NCBI GenBank assembly: GCA_001275005.1 | Contig: JWZX01003253.1 | Coordinates: 1 to 64,000 of the forward strand | DNA from: Chrysochromulina tobinii | Lineage: Eukaryota; Haptophyta; Prymnesiales; Chrysochromulinaceae | Length of the DNA: 64,000 bases | Reading direction: 5' to 3' | Shown here: positions 8,564 through 19,422 of the stretch, one piece after another | How the letters are laid out: each line of letters starts with the position of its first letter | How positions within the stretch are numbered: the first letter of the stretch is position 1 | Translations under genes and position numbers: made by a program | The notes under the pieces: generated by a model | What the model was told of the DNA's origin: nothing | What the model saw: the letters and a program-made list of their open reading frames with translations, nothing else | The model's database searches: none

Positions 8564-11500
8564 TCATAAGACTTCGACTGCCTTGAGCGCCTGCCCACCC
8601 ACGCGCTGCGCGACTTCCTTGAGCTCGGCGCGCAGCCTCGCATAGAGTTCATCGGCGAGCGCAGGTGTGCCCACTACGGCGCCGCCCGGTGCCGAGCTCT
8701 GCAACGCCGTCGCGGGCTGGCAAGGCCCTATGTCCTCGCCGGCATCGAGCCGCGCCTTGAGCGAGCTCACGTGCTGAAACACGCGTACATCCCCGCCCCT
8801 ATCGGGGTGGAGCACCACCATCAGCTTGCGCCAGACTGCGGGGCGCATACATAGCGCTCCACCCGCCGCCACGTACAAGGCGAAGAGGCGCAGTCCAGTG
8901 GTGAGCGCCGCCGCACTGTGGGCAGCGCGAGCGGCGCCAGTGCCATCCGTCGCATCGTCGGGAGCAGCGTCCTCGTCGGCCTCCTCTTCGACGTCCATTG
9001 CAGTGGGCTCGACGTCAGCGGGTAGCGGCACGTTGTTCGCGGCAGCACTCGCCGGCGGCTGTGCGGCCGGCGCGGGCGGCACCAACTTGGTCAGGCCAAG
9101 TTGCACTGCGAGTGCCGACGGCGCTGCTTTGTTCTTGAGCAGGAGCGGCGGCTCGAGCAGCAAAGGGAGGAGCCGGAGGTCACTCGAGCGGAAGCGCCGG
9201 ATACAGACGAACGAGTGGCGGAAGAGCGTGGCGAGCTCCGAAGCTGAGCGTCGGCGGAGCACGCCCTCGATGGAGCGTCCTAGAAAGACGCGCCGCTCGC
9301 GCCCGAGTGAAGCGAGCGGCAGCCTCACCTCTCCAGCGCTCTCGTCCTCGAAGACTTCATTCTGCGCAAAGTACGTGCCGTGCATCGGGAAGACGCCCTG
9401 GAAGGCTGTCCACGGCGACAGGAGGAGCCGACCGCGCGCGTAGTCGCCGACCGTCCCCTGCAGCAGCAGCAGGCGCGGCGTGGCGTCGCCCGGGTGCTGT
9501 GGCGCGATGGACGGGTCGTGCACCTCGCGAGCGTACACCATCCGGTCGGTCAGAGGATTACCACCTGGAGGGACTGTGGCACTGGCTTCCGAGAGCACCA
9601 ATGGGGCGGCGGGGAGCGAGATCGGCGGCGCGAGGAGCACTGGGGGGACTGGCGGCGCCGCTGCACCCTCGGCGGCGGCAAGCGCGGCTGCCACCGCCAT
9701 TGCGGCTACCTCGGCGCCCGCAGCGGCCGCGGAGCCGATCTCGCAACCGAAGATCGCAACGGCCGACGCCGAGAGCGGGCGCGCTGAGGAGACGAAGGCA
9801 AGGGGGGCAGGCGCACTCGCATCCGGCGCGAGGGACGGCAGTAGCGGAGAGAGGGCCATGGGGACGGTCGGGTCGCGGATCGGAGCTTCGCTGGGCGCCA
9901 TCGACATCATTGCAAAACTACCCACGGTGGCAAGGTGTTGCACACCCACGCCGTCATCGAGGTCCTCTATGGGGATGGCGCTTATGTCACTCGATCCCGT
10001 GCCGGCGTGGGTGTGCTCCGTTAAGGGCTCCGTTAATTGCTGTGCCACGTCACTCGATCCCGTGCCGGCGGGGGGGATGGGCACAGCAATGGCGACCGTT
10101 CCTGCGGCCGGAGCGACTGTTCCTGCAATTAACGGAGCAGCGGCAATTAACGGAGCAATTAACGGAGCGACTGCACTTGCGGCCGTGGCGACGACAGCGA
10201 GCGGAGCCGAGTCCGCCGCAAAGCAGGCGCGCCCTTTGCCTGTGGAGTCGTCGGCGCGGAGAAGGCTACCGTACTCGCAGTTGCTTCGGAGAGGGCAGTC
10301 ACCGCACTGCGGCGTCTCGCCGCATAGGATGGCGCCGTGCGTGATCATGAACACGTGCGAGCGATACAGCAGTGCACTGAGCGCCGAGCCGGGGGGCGTG
10401 CTCGTGGGCAGCACCTCATACATGTAGTCCTGCGCTCGCTTCGAGAAGCGCTTCAGGTTGCGCGGGCCGTCCTCGATGTCCTCCGTGCCGCTGCCGCTCG
10501 TGCCAACCCGTGAGTTGTTTGGTCGAGTAGCCTTGGCCCTCGCTTTGGAGGCGCCGGCCAGTGCTGCTGGCACCTCTCCCTGCAAGGTGCTGCCGCTGCC
10601 AACGGGGATGCCCTCGCCCTCGCCCTCGCCCGGGACAGCACCCTCGCCCTCGCCGAACGCATAAGGCTCGTCCTCTACCGCTGCGCCGTCGCCGCCGCCA
10701 GAGCCCGACATGTCGGCAGCGGCCGTCCAGCGCGTCCCGTCGCACACATGGTACTTGCCGTGCTTCTTGCAGTACCGTCGCGGGGCGCCGACGACCCGAA
10801 GTGGCGTGCTGCCGTCAGCGGCGAGGTACTCATTGGAGGCCAAGTTGACCGAACCGCGGCCCACTTGGCCAGCCGCCTTCGTGAGGCCTCGCACGTCGAT
10901 CATCGACTCCTCCTGCAGTAAGCTGGCCGGGGCTGCGTCGACTGCGCAGACGTCGAACGCAGTGTGCACATTCGCGTCTTCATCCATCGGCGCGGATGCT
11001 TCCACTTGCCCGGATCGAGCGCCATCCCGAGCGCCATCCCTGGCCGCCGCCGCCGCCGCTGCCACCGTCATCATCTCATTCACGGCCGAGGCGATCCTGG
11101 CGAATGAGCTCGGTCCGGCGCGCTTGTGTGGCGTATGCTTGGCTGCAGGGCGCGTCGCGAGCGCGGGAGTTCGCGGCGGCGAGAGCAGCGCGTCGTCTGC
11201 CTCGGGGCGAAGCAGAGGCGCGGCGGCGGCAGACGCCGCACCGGCAGCGTCGAGTGCCTTGGAAGCGGGGGCGGCGGTTGAGACCGGCACCTTGGCGAGC
11301 CACGGCGCGCGCTCCGCGGCGTCCATCTGCTTCCACTGCTGCAGCAGCAGCGTACGCAGCTCGGAGCGCGAGCACTTGGGCCGCTCGAGAGAGAGCGCCG
11401 GCCGCATCGCCTCCACGTAGATGTCATGTGCCGTCTTGGGACCCTTGCCCTTCGAGGCAGGCGTTCCGTCGAGGGGTGCCAGAACAAGCGCGCCGCGGCA

Positions 11501-14416
11501 CACGAGCGCGAGGGACGCGCTGACACTGACGTTGCCGCCCGCGAGCGCCGACCCTCTGATGCCCAGGCGCAGCGTCACCCAAACTGTTGGGGAAGCTGGC
11601 GGCGCGTTGGCGGCGAGGCGAGGTACCTTGAGAGCGCGAGACGCGCCAAATGCCTCTCCCACGCCCAGGCGACGCTTAGGCTGCGGCGGCGGCAGCCATC
11701 TCGCGAGATGCCGATCGTTGAGCCCAACGGGCAGGATCGCGCCCGCGCGCTGTGCTGAGCGCCGGTCGACGCTCGAGAGACCCTCGGTCGCATAGATGCC
11801 GATCCGCTTGAGCCAGCCGAGCCGCGTCATGACGCGCAGCACGTTGGCGTCGACGGCAAAGTCGACGCGCCCCATGCGATAGAGAAGGAGGCACGCGATC
11901 GACTTGCCGGAGAGACCATTGTAGCTGAGCAGGTACCTACGTATTTGGTCGGATGGCCACTGATGCAGCCTCTCGAGCGAGGTCGCCACGCCACCCGAGT
12001 CCTCAAACACGCGCCCGAGCAAGGCGTGTATGCGCTCCGCCTTCATGTGAAAGTACGGCCCATGCCAGATGCACGGTTCAATATCCTCGGGTCGGCGCTG
12101 ACGAATGAGATCCCAATCTGGCTCATTGGGAAGCTCGGCGCTCGGGAATGTGGCCGCCAGGTTGGCGTACCCGATCGACGACCACGAGTTCCGGCACGTC
12201 TGTGCGCAGATGAGCCCGACCAGCGTGCCCAACACTGACGTGGACCAATCGAGCCGCGTGAACGGCAGCTCGCCATACACCGCCTCGAGCGCCGTGTTGA
12301 AGCTTTGCATCTTGCGCTCGACATTCTCGGCGGTGAGCGGCTCGAAGGCTGCGGCGCACGCCTCGTAGCGCGCGCGCGTTGCCTCGCTCGCTGCAACGGC
12401 CGCGGCGACGGCGGCCGCCGAGTCGAGCTCGGCCCCCGCCACATTGGCGCCACTCGGTGCGGCGGCGGCAGCAGCACCATCTGCAGCATCCGCCGCATAG
12501 GCGACAGCTACAACAGCTGCGACAGGCAGAGGGCCGAGCGTTGCACGAGCTAGCGGCACGCTGCCCCCTGGCAGCTCACGTATCTCGGTGAGAATCTCGG
12601 GGAGATGGAGAAGCGTACCGGTGGGCGCTAGCGGCACGGCTGCTGCTGCTGGGGGCATGGCTCCCGCAAGGGTCGTCGGTGCCACGGGCTCGGTCCCTTC
12701 TGCTGATGGAGAACGCTGCGTGCTGGTGCTGTGCAAGCCCACGGAGGCATCATCCGCTGCTATGCCGATCGCCGACGGCACCGCCGTCACACGCAACCCC
12801 CCCTGATCGGTTGCAACGCTCTCATCCGCAGTGGAGGTGGCAGCCTTTCCAGCCTTTCGGGCGAGTGTCCACGGATTCACGCGCGCCCGACCTGTGATGG
12901 CCGTGGTGCCGTACGGGTCAGCATGCGCCGCGGAAGGCAGCAGTGTGGAGCAGCCGGATCCTGACGCTCTCGCTGCCGCCGCCGCCGCCGCCGCCGGCGC
13001 GCTGCCTGCGGCGACGGCAGCAGCGGCAGGGCCGCGGGCACTGCGCGAGCGCCGCTCGAGAAGCTGAATGCCCCTTCCGGGAGGTTCGCCGCTGCAGTAG
13101 GGGCACTCATACGTCGCATCGTCCTCCGCAAAGGCGGCGGAGCTCGCAGGTGGCAGTTTTTCGCAAGCCACATGCACCCACAGTCCACACGCATCGCACG
13201 CGATCATGTCGTCATCCGATCGTGACCGTTTGGAGGCCTTGGAGGTGACCCCAGCCTCGGCAGCCCAGGGGCCGAAGCAGATGGCACAGCAGCCCGCGCG
13301 CTCGCATTGCCGGCGGCGTGCATCCACGATCATCGCTCCCTCGCCAAATCGCGTCCCACGGCACGCGGCGCAGTGGTAGGCACGATCGCCATCAAAGTCT
13401 TCAGCGCTCCCCGCGGGCAGTGCCTCGCATGAAATGTGCACCCACACACCGCACCGGTCGCAGCCGACAGCCTCCTCGCCGGTGGTGCATTTCGTCTCGC
13501 ACGCGGGGCACGTGTCCGTCGCGAGCCAATGGCGCAGGCGCACCTGCTCGATGACGTTGCCCTCGCCCGGCCGGCAGCCGCGGCAGGCGGCGCACGTGTA
13601 GTGCACGTCGTCAAAATCGACCGTGTGCGTGCAGTGCACGGGCAGTGCCTCGCATGAGACGTGCACCCAGCGCGCGCATGATTCACACTGGAGCATCTCC
13701 TCAGGCATCGCCGCCGCGCCCGCCTCCGGCTCCGCGTACAGCCGCTCGCACAGCGGGCAGTACTCGTCTGAGTGGCAGCGGCGCGTGCATGCTGGGCAAA
13801 GGCCAACCTCGTCCTGCGGGAGCGCCTCACTCAGCCCGAGACGCGCAACCAGCAGCGGCGTCACTGGCGTCGCCGTGCACCTGCAGTCGAGCGCTCTCTC
13901 CGTGCGTTGGCAGCCAGCGCACGCGACGCTCGTGCTGAGGGCACGACGTGAGGGCAGTACGAGGAGCTCGCCAGGCGCTGCCTGCCGACATGCAGGGCAC
14001 TCGTACTCAACGGTCGCCCACCGATCCGCTTGCCTCGCGCTCAGCCTGTCGCAACTGAAGTGCACCCAGAGCTCGCACCGGCCACATTGGAGCATCTGAA
14101 TTGAGGGCAGCTCCTCGCCGTCAAGCACGTTGCGCCACGCGACCAGACATACTGGGCAGTACTCGCGCTGCGCCTCGATCTGCTCTTCGCGTGTGCGCAC
14201 TATTGGAGCGCAGTGCTCACATAGCGCACGTCCCTTGCCGTCGATTTGTACCTCGTGGGCCAAGTCCTCCACGCTCAGGCACGCCTCGCACGCCGCACAT
14301 TGAACCTCCCCAGCGCGCCGCCGGCCGCGACTGCCGGCCAGTGGTGCTAGGGCCGTCTTTGGTCGCCCCATCGGCTCCTTGCCACGAGCGGTAGCGCTTC
14401 TCGGTACTCGAGCATG

Positions 14417-14449
<33 letters not shown>

Positions 14450-15436
14450 ACGGTCGCTGTCCTCACCGGTTATGCATTTGCGGCGACCCAAACGGTTGTC
14501 CGAGACGGGCGAGGCGGTCGGTTTTGGCCGTTGCGACCGACGGTTGTAACGGTTGTCCGCCGTTGCAACGAGCTCGCGAGGCCGCAGCCGCTTGGATTGG
14601 TTGATGGGCGTCTCGACAGGCCGTCCAGCGCTGTCACTGTCAGTGACCGCAGTGACCGCGTGGCCAAGCGCCTCAGACGCCGCATCGGGCGCCGCCTCCT
14701 CCACCGCCTCGTCCACCGCCCCGTCCTCCGCCTCGCACGCCGCCTCTGGCACCGCCTCGGGTGCCCGCTCATCTGCGGCCTCGTCTGCCCGAGGCGCCGC
14801 CACTTGTCCAACCGCCGGCGGTGCCTCCGCTGCCTCTTGCTCGCCCTCTACTACACGCGCCTCGGGACCCGCGGCCTCTGGACCCGGGGCCTCGATGCAT
14901 CGCACAAGCAGTTTGATGCCCACGCTCCACGGCACAAACACATTCAGGCCGTGGTTGGGCTCGAGGTCGACGAAACGAAGGCCCGGATGGCGCCAAAAGT
15001 TGTGCCCGTTCGAGACGACGATGAGTCGTTCGGAGCCGGCCGCGCGCGCGCATTCGTGCACGTACTCCACCATGGACCGGCCGAGCCCCTTGCGCTCCTC
15101 GTTGCGGTCCACGGCGAGAAGCAGGAGCTCTGTAAAGTTGCGTTGGCTTGCGCTCGCACGCCGTGGCCGCTCGACGTGCCGGAAGCACGCTGCAACCACC
15201 ACGCGGCAACGCGCTACCGTGCCGATGGCACAGCAGTAAGCCTCGCGCTCCTTGGCCGCGAGCGGCCGCTTTGAGAGGTGACAGTGCATCTCGCCCTTCG
15301 AGAAGCCAAGCAGCTTCGAGATGAGCTGCGAGTTGTCCTTCGTGAGCTTACTCGAGGCGAGGCGCGAGGTGAGCAAATCGCACGCCATGCGCTTCGAGGA
15401 AACGTCCTCGACGGTCGTAAACTCGCGCGACATCAT
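8564..15436 (-). CDS. DEMETER-like 5-methylcytosine DNA glycosylase fused to GNAT, PHD, HMG-box and J domains
   Basis: 2290 aa, one uninterrupted frame starting MMSREF. Domains (residues approximate): GNAT acetyltransferase fold 60-180 with acetyl-CoA loop EERKGLGR (~114-121); four PHD-type zinc fingers at ~427-487, 555-620, 639-692 and 715-784, each with a C-x-x-C...W-V-H-x-S/A-C core, preceded by a C-rich half finger; HhH-GPD glycosylase ~1029-1215 with catalytic Lys1178 (GLSGKS) and Asp1196 (AVDAN), 18 apart as in plant DEMETER; HMG box ~1332-1383; Fe-S cluster Cys1705-x5-Cys1711-x2-Cys1714-x5-Cys1720; RRM_DME-type domain ~2014-2085 (GTYFAQNEVFED, FRHSFVCIRRF); J domain ~2178-2230 with HPD (VVLHPDRGG). 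Expected role: excision of 5-methylcytosine during active DNA demethylation in the nucleus; the extra modules would read or write chromatin. Long Ala/Pro/Ser linkers separate the modules. Confidence 0.93.
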
Positions 15437-15606
15437 TGAGTTAGCGTCGGAGCTCGGCGCTCCCTACGTGCTCGCGTTTCAGGAAATTCAATTCAAGACA
15501 AGACAACACATGAGAACAGGAACTCTGGTTACCCCTTGCTTGCCCATCGAACCGGCGTTCCCCGATCCCCTGACGAAACGCACCGTGACGAATCATAACC
15601 GTTCTT
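15437..15606. promoter_or_regulatory. Divergent promoter region
   Basis: 170 bp between the ATG at 15436 (-) and the ATG at 15607 (+), so both genes must start transcription in or beyond this space. It contains the CTTGT/CTTGA leader motif listed separately. Confidence 0.5.
15491..15508 (-). promoter_or_regulatory. CTTGT/CTTGA leader motif, 55 bp before the glycosylase ATG
   Basis: Read on the minus strand: TGTTGTCTTGTCTTGAATT. Very similar pentamer strings lie 29 bp before the ATG at 29047 and 35 bp before the ATG at 56013. The role is inferred only from recurrence and position. Confidence 0.3.
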
Positions 15607-18330
15607 ATGCCGCCAGCCGCTCCGCGACCTCTACCGCGACCGCTGCTGTCCCTCCTGCTCCTCTGCCTCTGTGCCGTGCCACTCGCCGCACAACCGACAC
15701 ACGTCTCGTGGGCGCAAGAGTCTGCTGCCAACAGCGGACCGGGCCTCCGCGCAGGCGTTGCATACTCACCGCAGGCTCTGAGCACGCTCGCCGGCGGCGT
15801 GCTCGCGGACGTGCTATGGATGTTCGGCGGCATCAGCTCGACGCTGCCGCTCAGCTACTCGGATGAGCTGTGGTCGTACAGGAGGACGGACAACTCCTCC
15901 TCGTGGGCGCTCATGCCTCCTGGGAGCTCTGCCATCGACAGGCCAACGCCGCGCGTCGGGAGCGCACTGTGCGCGGTCGGGCACTTTATCTACGTCTACG
16001 GCGGTGCGAGCTTCGCGGCGAATGCGCACGCCGATCTCTACCGCTTCGACACGGCGCAGCGTCAATGGTTGCTCCAGCTGCCGCCCGGCACCGCGCCTGG
16101 CGCGCTCGCCTACCATGCAATGAGCTGCGTGGGCGGCACAGTCTACCTGTCGGGTGGCGAGGACGCGAGTGGCACGCTGCGGAGCAGCACGTACGCGCTC
16201 CTGGACGCCGGCAATCCGGCGTTGATTCGGTGGAGCAGCCCCGTCATGAGCGGCGCGCCGCCGACGGCGCGCCGCGGCCACTCGCTCACAGCGGCCGACA
16301 ACTCGCGCCTGGTGCTCTTCGGTGGGCGCGGCCCGTCTGGCAGCTTTCTGAACGACGCGTACCTGCTCAGGACAGGCACGCTCGAGTGGGTGTCGCTCGC
16401 GACGCTGGGCGCGCGCCCCGCCGGGCGCGAGGGCCACGTCGCCGTCGTGCTCAGCGAGCGTCTGTACGTCTTCGGCGGCGCCGATGCGCTCGGCAGCCGC
16501 AACGACGTCGTCTCACTCGACCTGAGCTCCCTTATTTGGTCGTACCCGGCGGCAGCGGGCACGCTGCCGACGCCGCGGTGGGGCACGCTCGGCGCGAAGC
16601 TCAACGAGAAGCTCTACGTGTACGGCGGCCTCTCGACGAGCAGCCAGCTGCTCGGCGATATGTGGTCGATGTCGCGTCAGTGCCATGGGCGCGTGCACCT
16701 GCGGGCATCCCGCGCCACCTTCGCCTCGGGCGAGGGCGTGTACGGGCCGAATGCGCGCTGCGAATGGCTGATCGCGCCCACGGCGCCCGACCGGCAGGTG
16801 CGCCTCTTCTTCTCCGCATTCGGACTCGAGGATGGCGCCGACTACGTGCGCGTGTATGACGGGACCGAGGCGAGCCGCCCGCTGCTCGCGGCCTTCACTG
16901 GGCAGGGGCTGCCACAGTCGCTCGTCTCGAGCAACGGCTCGCTGCTCGTAGTGATGACAACGGATGGATCGACGCAAGACGTCGGCTTTCGCGCGTCCTA
17001 CTCGAGCGAGTGTGCTGAAGGCTTCAGGCCGAGCTTCACCAACCCGACGACCGACGACACATGCTATCCTTGCTCTCCGGGTACGTACGCCCCCTCCCCA
17101 GGGCTGCGCGGGTGCACGCCATGCCCGTCGCACGAGTTCCAGCCCGCGTATGGGCAGTCGAGTTGTCTCGAGTGCGCCGCCGCCTCGCGTGCCCCGTACG
17201 AAGGCGCACACGCCGCGTCCGAGTGCCTGTGCTATGTGGGCTTCCACAGCCCCGGAGGCTTGGGTACCGGCTGCGTGGCTTGTCCGAACGGCGCCGAGTG
17301 TCCGGGAGGCGCCTCAGAGGCGATCGTGCACGTGGGCTTCTGCCGGTACAACGCGACGCACACGAAGCCGTGCTGCGAGCCTGATCAGTGCCGGGGTGGC
17401 ACGGATGCCGTGTGCCCAACCGACGTGGGTGCCGCGGGCGCGGACGAGTGCGTCGAGTTCTTGATCCTCACCTTCGGTGTGAACACCTTCATCATCGTGT
17501 GCGCGGTGGTGCTCGGTGCGGCGCTGTGCATGGGCTTGCTCACGTACTACTTCGGCCGGCGTGCGGGCATTGCGTACGGGCTGCGCGACTACATGCGCCA
17601 GCTGCACCTCTCTAGCGTCGGCCCCAAGCTGGGCAGCGAGATCCACGCGTACACGTCCAACTTTGAGATGCAGACGCAGGCGCCGTCCAACCGGCGCCGG
17701 GGGTTCGAGGTGCTCGAACGAATCACCGAGGAGCCCGCAGGGGTGGGGATGGTCGACGCTAGCACTACGGGTACGGCGCCAAGGGATCCTCGGAATCCGG
17801 CCCGATTGCTCAATGCGGCGTTACGTGACGCTCCAAAGACATACATGCAAGTGCCGGTGGTCAGCCTGGAGGCCGTCCAGACACTCGAGGCTCGCCTGTG
17901 TGCCGCGTCGCCGAGCGCGGCCGCTGCCGAAGCACCCGTGCCGCCGCTCTCGCTCAGCACGCTGCAGCAAGCCGAGGCTGACCTCTTCCCGCCCTCGACG
18001 GCCGGGCACAGTTTCGATGCGCGCAGTGCGGACGCGCGCAGTGCGGGCGCCGGGGTGGGCGGCCTGCAACAGGACGGTGCGTCCACTTACGGCGGCAGCT
18101 TGGGAGAGGTTGAGCCCGCCCCACCCACGCCACCACGAGCCAAGAATCGGCTCATGATCAACACCGGCGCACCAAACAATGAGGGACGCTGGTCGCAGCC
18201 GATCAAGTGGACGAGTTCTATGCAGGCGTCGCCAGTCGGATCTTTCCACCCGAGCCTCGCCCCATCCGAAGGCCAAAGCGTCGCAGGGAGGAGCGCGCGG
18301 TACACACGCGAGGGTCAAGACGGACAGTGA
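15607..18330 (+). CDS. Kelch/CUB/cysteine-rich single-pass membrane protein (attractin-like layout)
   Basis: 907 aa. Signal peptide 1-28 (PLLSLLLLCLCAVPLAA). Kelch propeller ~45-355 with repeated VYVYGG/VLFGG/VFGG strands. CUB domain ~358-465 starting at CHGRVHL and ending YSSEC, with the YVRVYDG strand. Cysteine-rich EGF/TNFR-like region ~465-610 with GCC2/GCC3-type C-x-P-C-P-x-G repeats ('CYPCSPGTYAPSPGLRGC'). One membrane helix ~620-645 (GVNTFIIVCAVVLGAAL). Cytoplasmic tail of ~260 residues, largely disordered. The kelch plus CUB plus TM layout recalls attractin, a cell-surface adhesion/signalling protein; the ligand here is unknown. Divergent from the DEMETER-like gene. Confidence 0.85.
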   Translation: MPPAAPRPLPRPLLSLLLLCLCAVPLAAQPTHVSWAQESAANSGPGLRAGVAYSPQALSTLAGGVLADVLWMFGGISSTLPLSYSDELWSYRRTDNSSSWALMPPGSSAIDRPTPRVGSALCAVGHFIYVYGGASFAANAHADLYRFDTAQRQWLLQLPPGTAPGALAYHAMSCVGGTVYLSGGEDASGTLRSSTYALLDAGNPALIRWSSPVMSGAPPTARRGHSLTAADNSRLVLFGGRGPSGSFLNDAYLLRTGTLEWVSLATLGARPAGREGHVAVVLSERLYVFGGADALGSRNDVVSLDLSSLIWSYPAAAGTLPTPRWGTLGAKLNEKLYVYGGLSTSSQLLGDMWSMSRQCHGRVHLRASRATFASGEGVYGPNARCEWLIAPTAPDRQVRLFFSAFGLEDGADYVRVYDGTEASRPLLAAFTGQGLPQSLVSSNGSLLVVMTTDGSTQDVGFRASYSSECAEGFRPSFTNPTTDDTCYPCSPGTYAPSPGLRGCTPCPSHEFQPAYGQSSCLECAAASRAPYEGAHAASECLCYVGFHSPGGLGTGCVACPNGAECPGGASEAIVHVGFCRYNATHTKPCCEPDQCRGGTDAVCPTDVGAAGADECVEFLILTFGVNTFIIVCAVVLGAALCMGLLTYYFGRRAGIAYGLRDYMRQLHLSSVGPKLGSEIHAYTSNFEMQTQAPSNRRRGFEVLERITEEPAGVGMVDASTTGTAPRDPRNPARLLNAALRDAPKTYMQVPVVSLEAVQTLEARLCAASPSAAAAEAPVPPLSLSTLQQAEADLFPPSTAGHSFDARSADARSAGAGVGGLQQDGASTYGGSLGEVEPAPPTPPRAKNRLMINTGAPNNEGRWSQPIKWTSSMQASPVGSFHPSLAPSEGQSVAGRSARYTREGQDGQ

Positions 18331-18844
18331 GCGCAACGACCCCCCAAATTTCAAATCAAAAATTGACAAATCGACATCTATGTTGCACTCGTACTAACCT
18401 CTAACGTTACAGCCTTGACTCTTTCAAACTCCTTATCATTCCGGGCATGCTTCCATGCATGCTTCATGCTGATGCGTCACGCGCCGCAGAGGCAGCGCAG
18501 TCATGGCCGCAGTACACAGTTCCGCGCGTGATCCGTCGCAGACTATTTAGAGCGTGCAGCTGAGCAGTAATACATGCACTGCCCCTTTGCCTCTCCAGGC
18601 TGCCGTTGAAGCTCATTGCGACTCTTCGGCTGCTCAAACGGCGAACGCCGTTTTGCGTTTCAAACGGCCCGCGTACACTTCCGCCATGACACTTCCGCGT
18701 CAGAAGCTCCTCCATGAACAAGGTAAGCGCCTCGCAATTGGGGTGGCAGCAGCGCTCGCTCTAGTTCAACGACATTGAGCATATCACGCCTGAGGCTCAT
18801 CCGCTATAGCACGACACGGTTGACACATACTTGGTCAATACCGT
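18331..18844. other. Convergent 3' intergenic region
   Basis: Between the kelch-gene stop and the DPM3 stop. Contains the palindromic GCATGC / CATGCATG cluster at 18447-18462; no gene recognised. Confidence 0.35.
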
Positions 18845-19222
18845 TCATTTCGCATCCGCGTCGAAAATGTCGCCCAACCCTCTCGCACGCAAATCGTTCC
18901 TCGCGGCGGCGATTTGCTCTCGCAACTCTACAGCGGCGTCCGTGCACTCGCGGAGACGGATCAGGTTGAGCGAGATTGTGCCTAAGGACCAGCAGCCAAA
19001 CCAAATCAGCGCGAGGCACGGTAACTGCGAACATGACATCCGGGAGAGAAGACAAGCACCGTGAGCCCGCCTGCTGTCAGAGAGCGCGACGCATGTGTGA
19101 CGTACCGCGGAGACAACTTGCTGGCCGCTCGGCGAGAGCGGGATGGCGAGCTCGAGGTAAAGTGCGAGCCACACAGCGGCTGAGGCGGTCAGTACGCCAA
19201 GGTAGAGCGGCCCGGACTTCAT
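18845..19222 (-). CDS. DPM3: Dolichol-phosphate mannosyltransferase subunit 3
   Basis: Two exons on the minus strand: 19222-19106 and 19024-18845, with an 81-nt intron (GTACGT ... TTCGCAG). The intron is a multiple of three without stops, so the unspliced frame is also open, but removing it joins SGQQVVSA to LPCLALIWFGCWSLG, which fits the family. The product is 98 aa (human DPM3 is 92): two membrane helices and the diagnostic C-terminal helix ECTDAAVELREQIAAARNDL followed by RARGLGD. DPM3 anchors the catalytic DPM1 in the ER membrane for dolichol-phosphate-mannose synthesis (N-glycans, GPI anchors, O-mannose). It lies about 200 bp downstream of the SPRY gene, on the same strand. Confidence 0.88.
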   Translation of the reverse strand: MKSGPLYLGVLTASAAVWLALYLELAIPLSPSGQQVVSAVRHTCVALSDSRRAHGACLLSRMSCSQLPCLALIWFGCWSLGTISLNLIRLRECTDAAVELREQIAAARNDLRARGLGDIFDADAK

Positions 19223-19422
19223 TCCTCGAGAAAATGCGCGCCGTTTCGGCGCTAGGATGCACCGGTCAGTTTCGTCGCGGTCCACCGCACCGCCTCAAAA
19301 GACGCCTCCGCACCCACTTCATACAGTCTTCCCGAGTTCATATCCACGTACATCTACACAGGGGCCGCGCAGCACACACACATCCACTCCACCGACGGAC
19401 ACACATATTTGAGAGCACGGGC

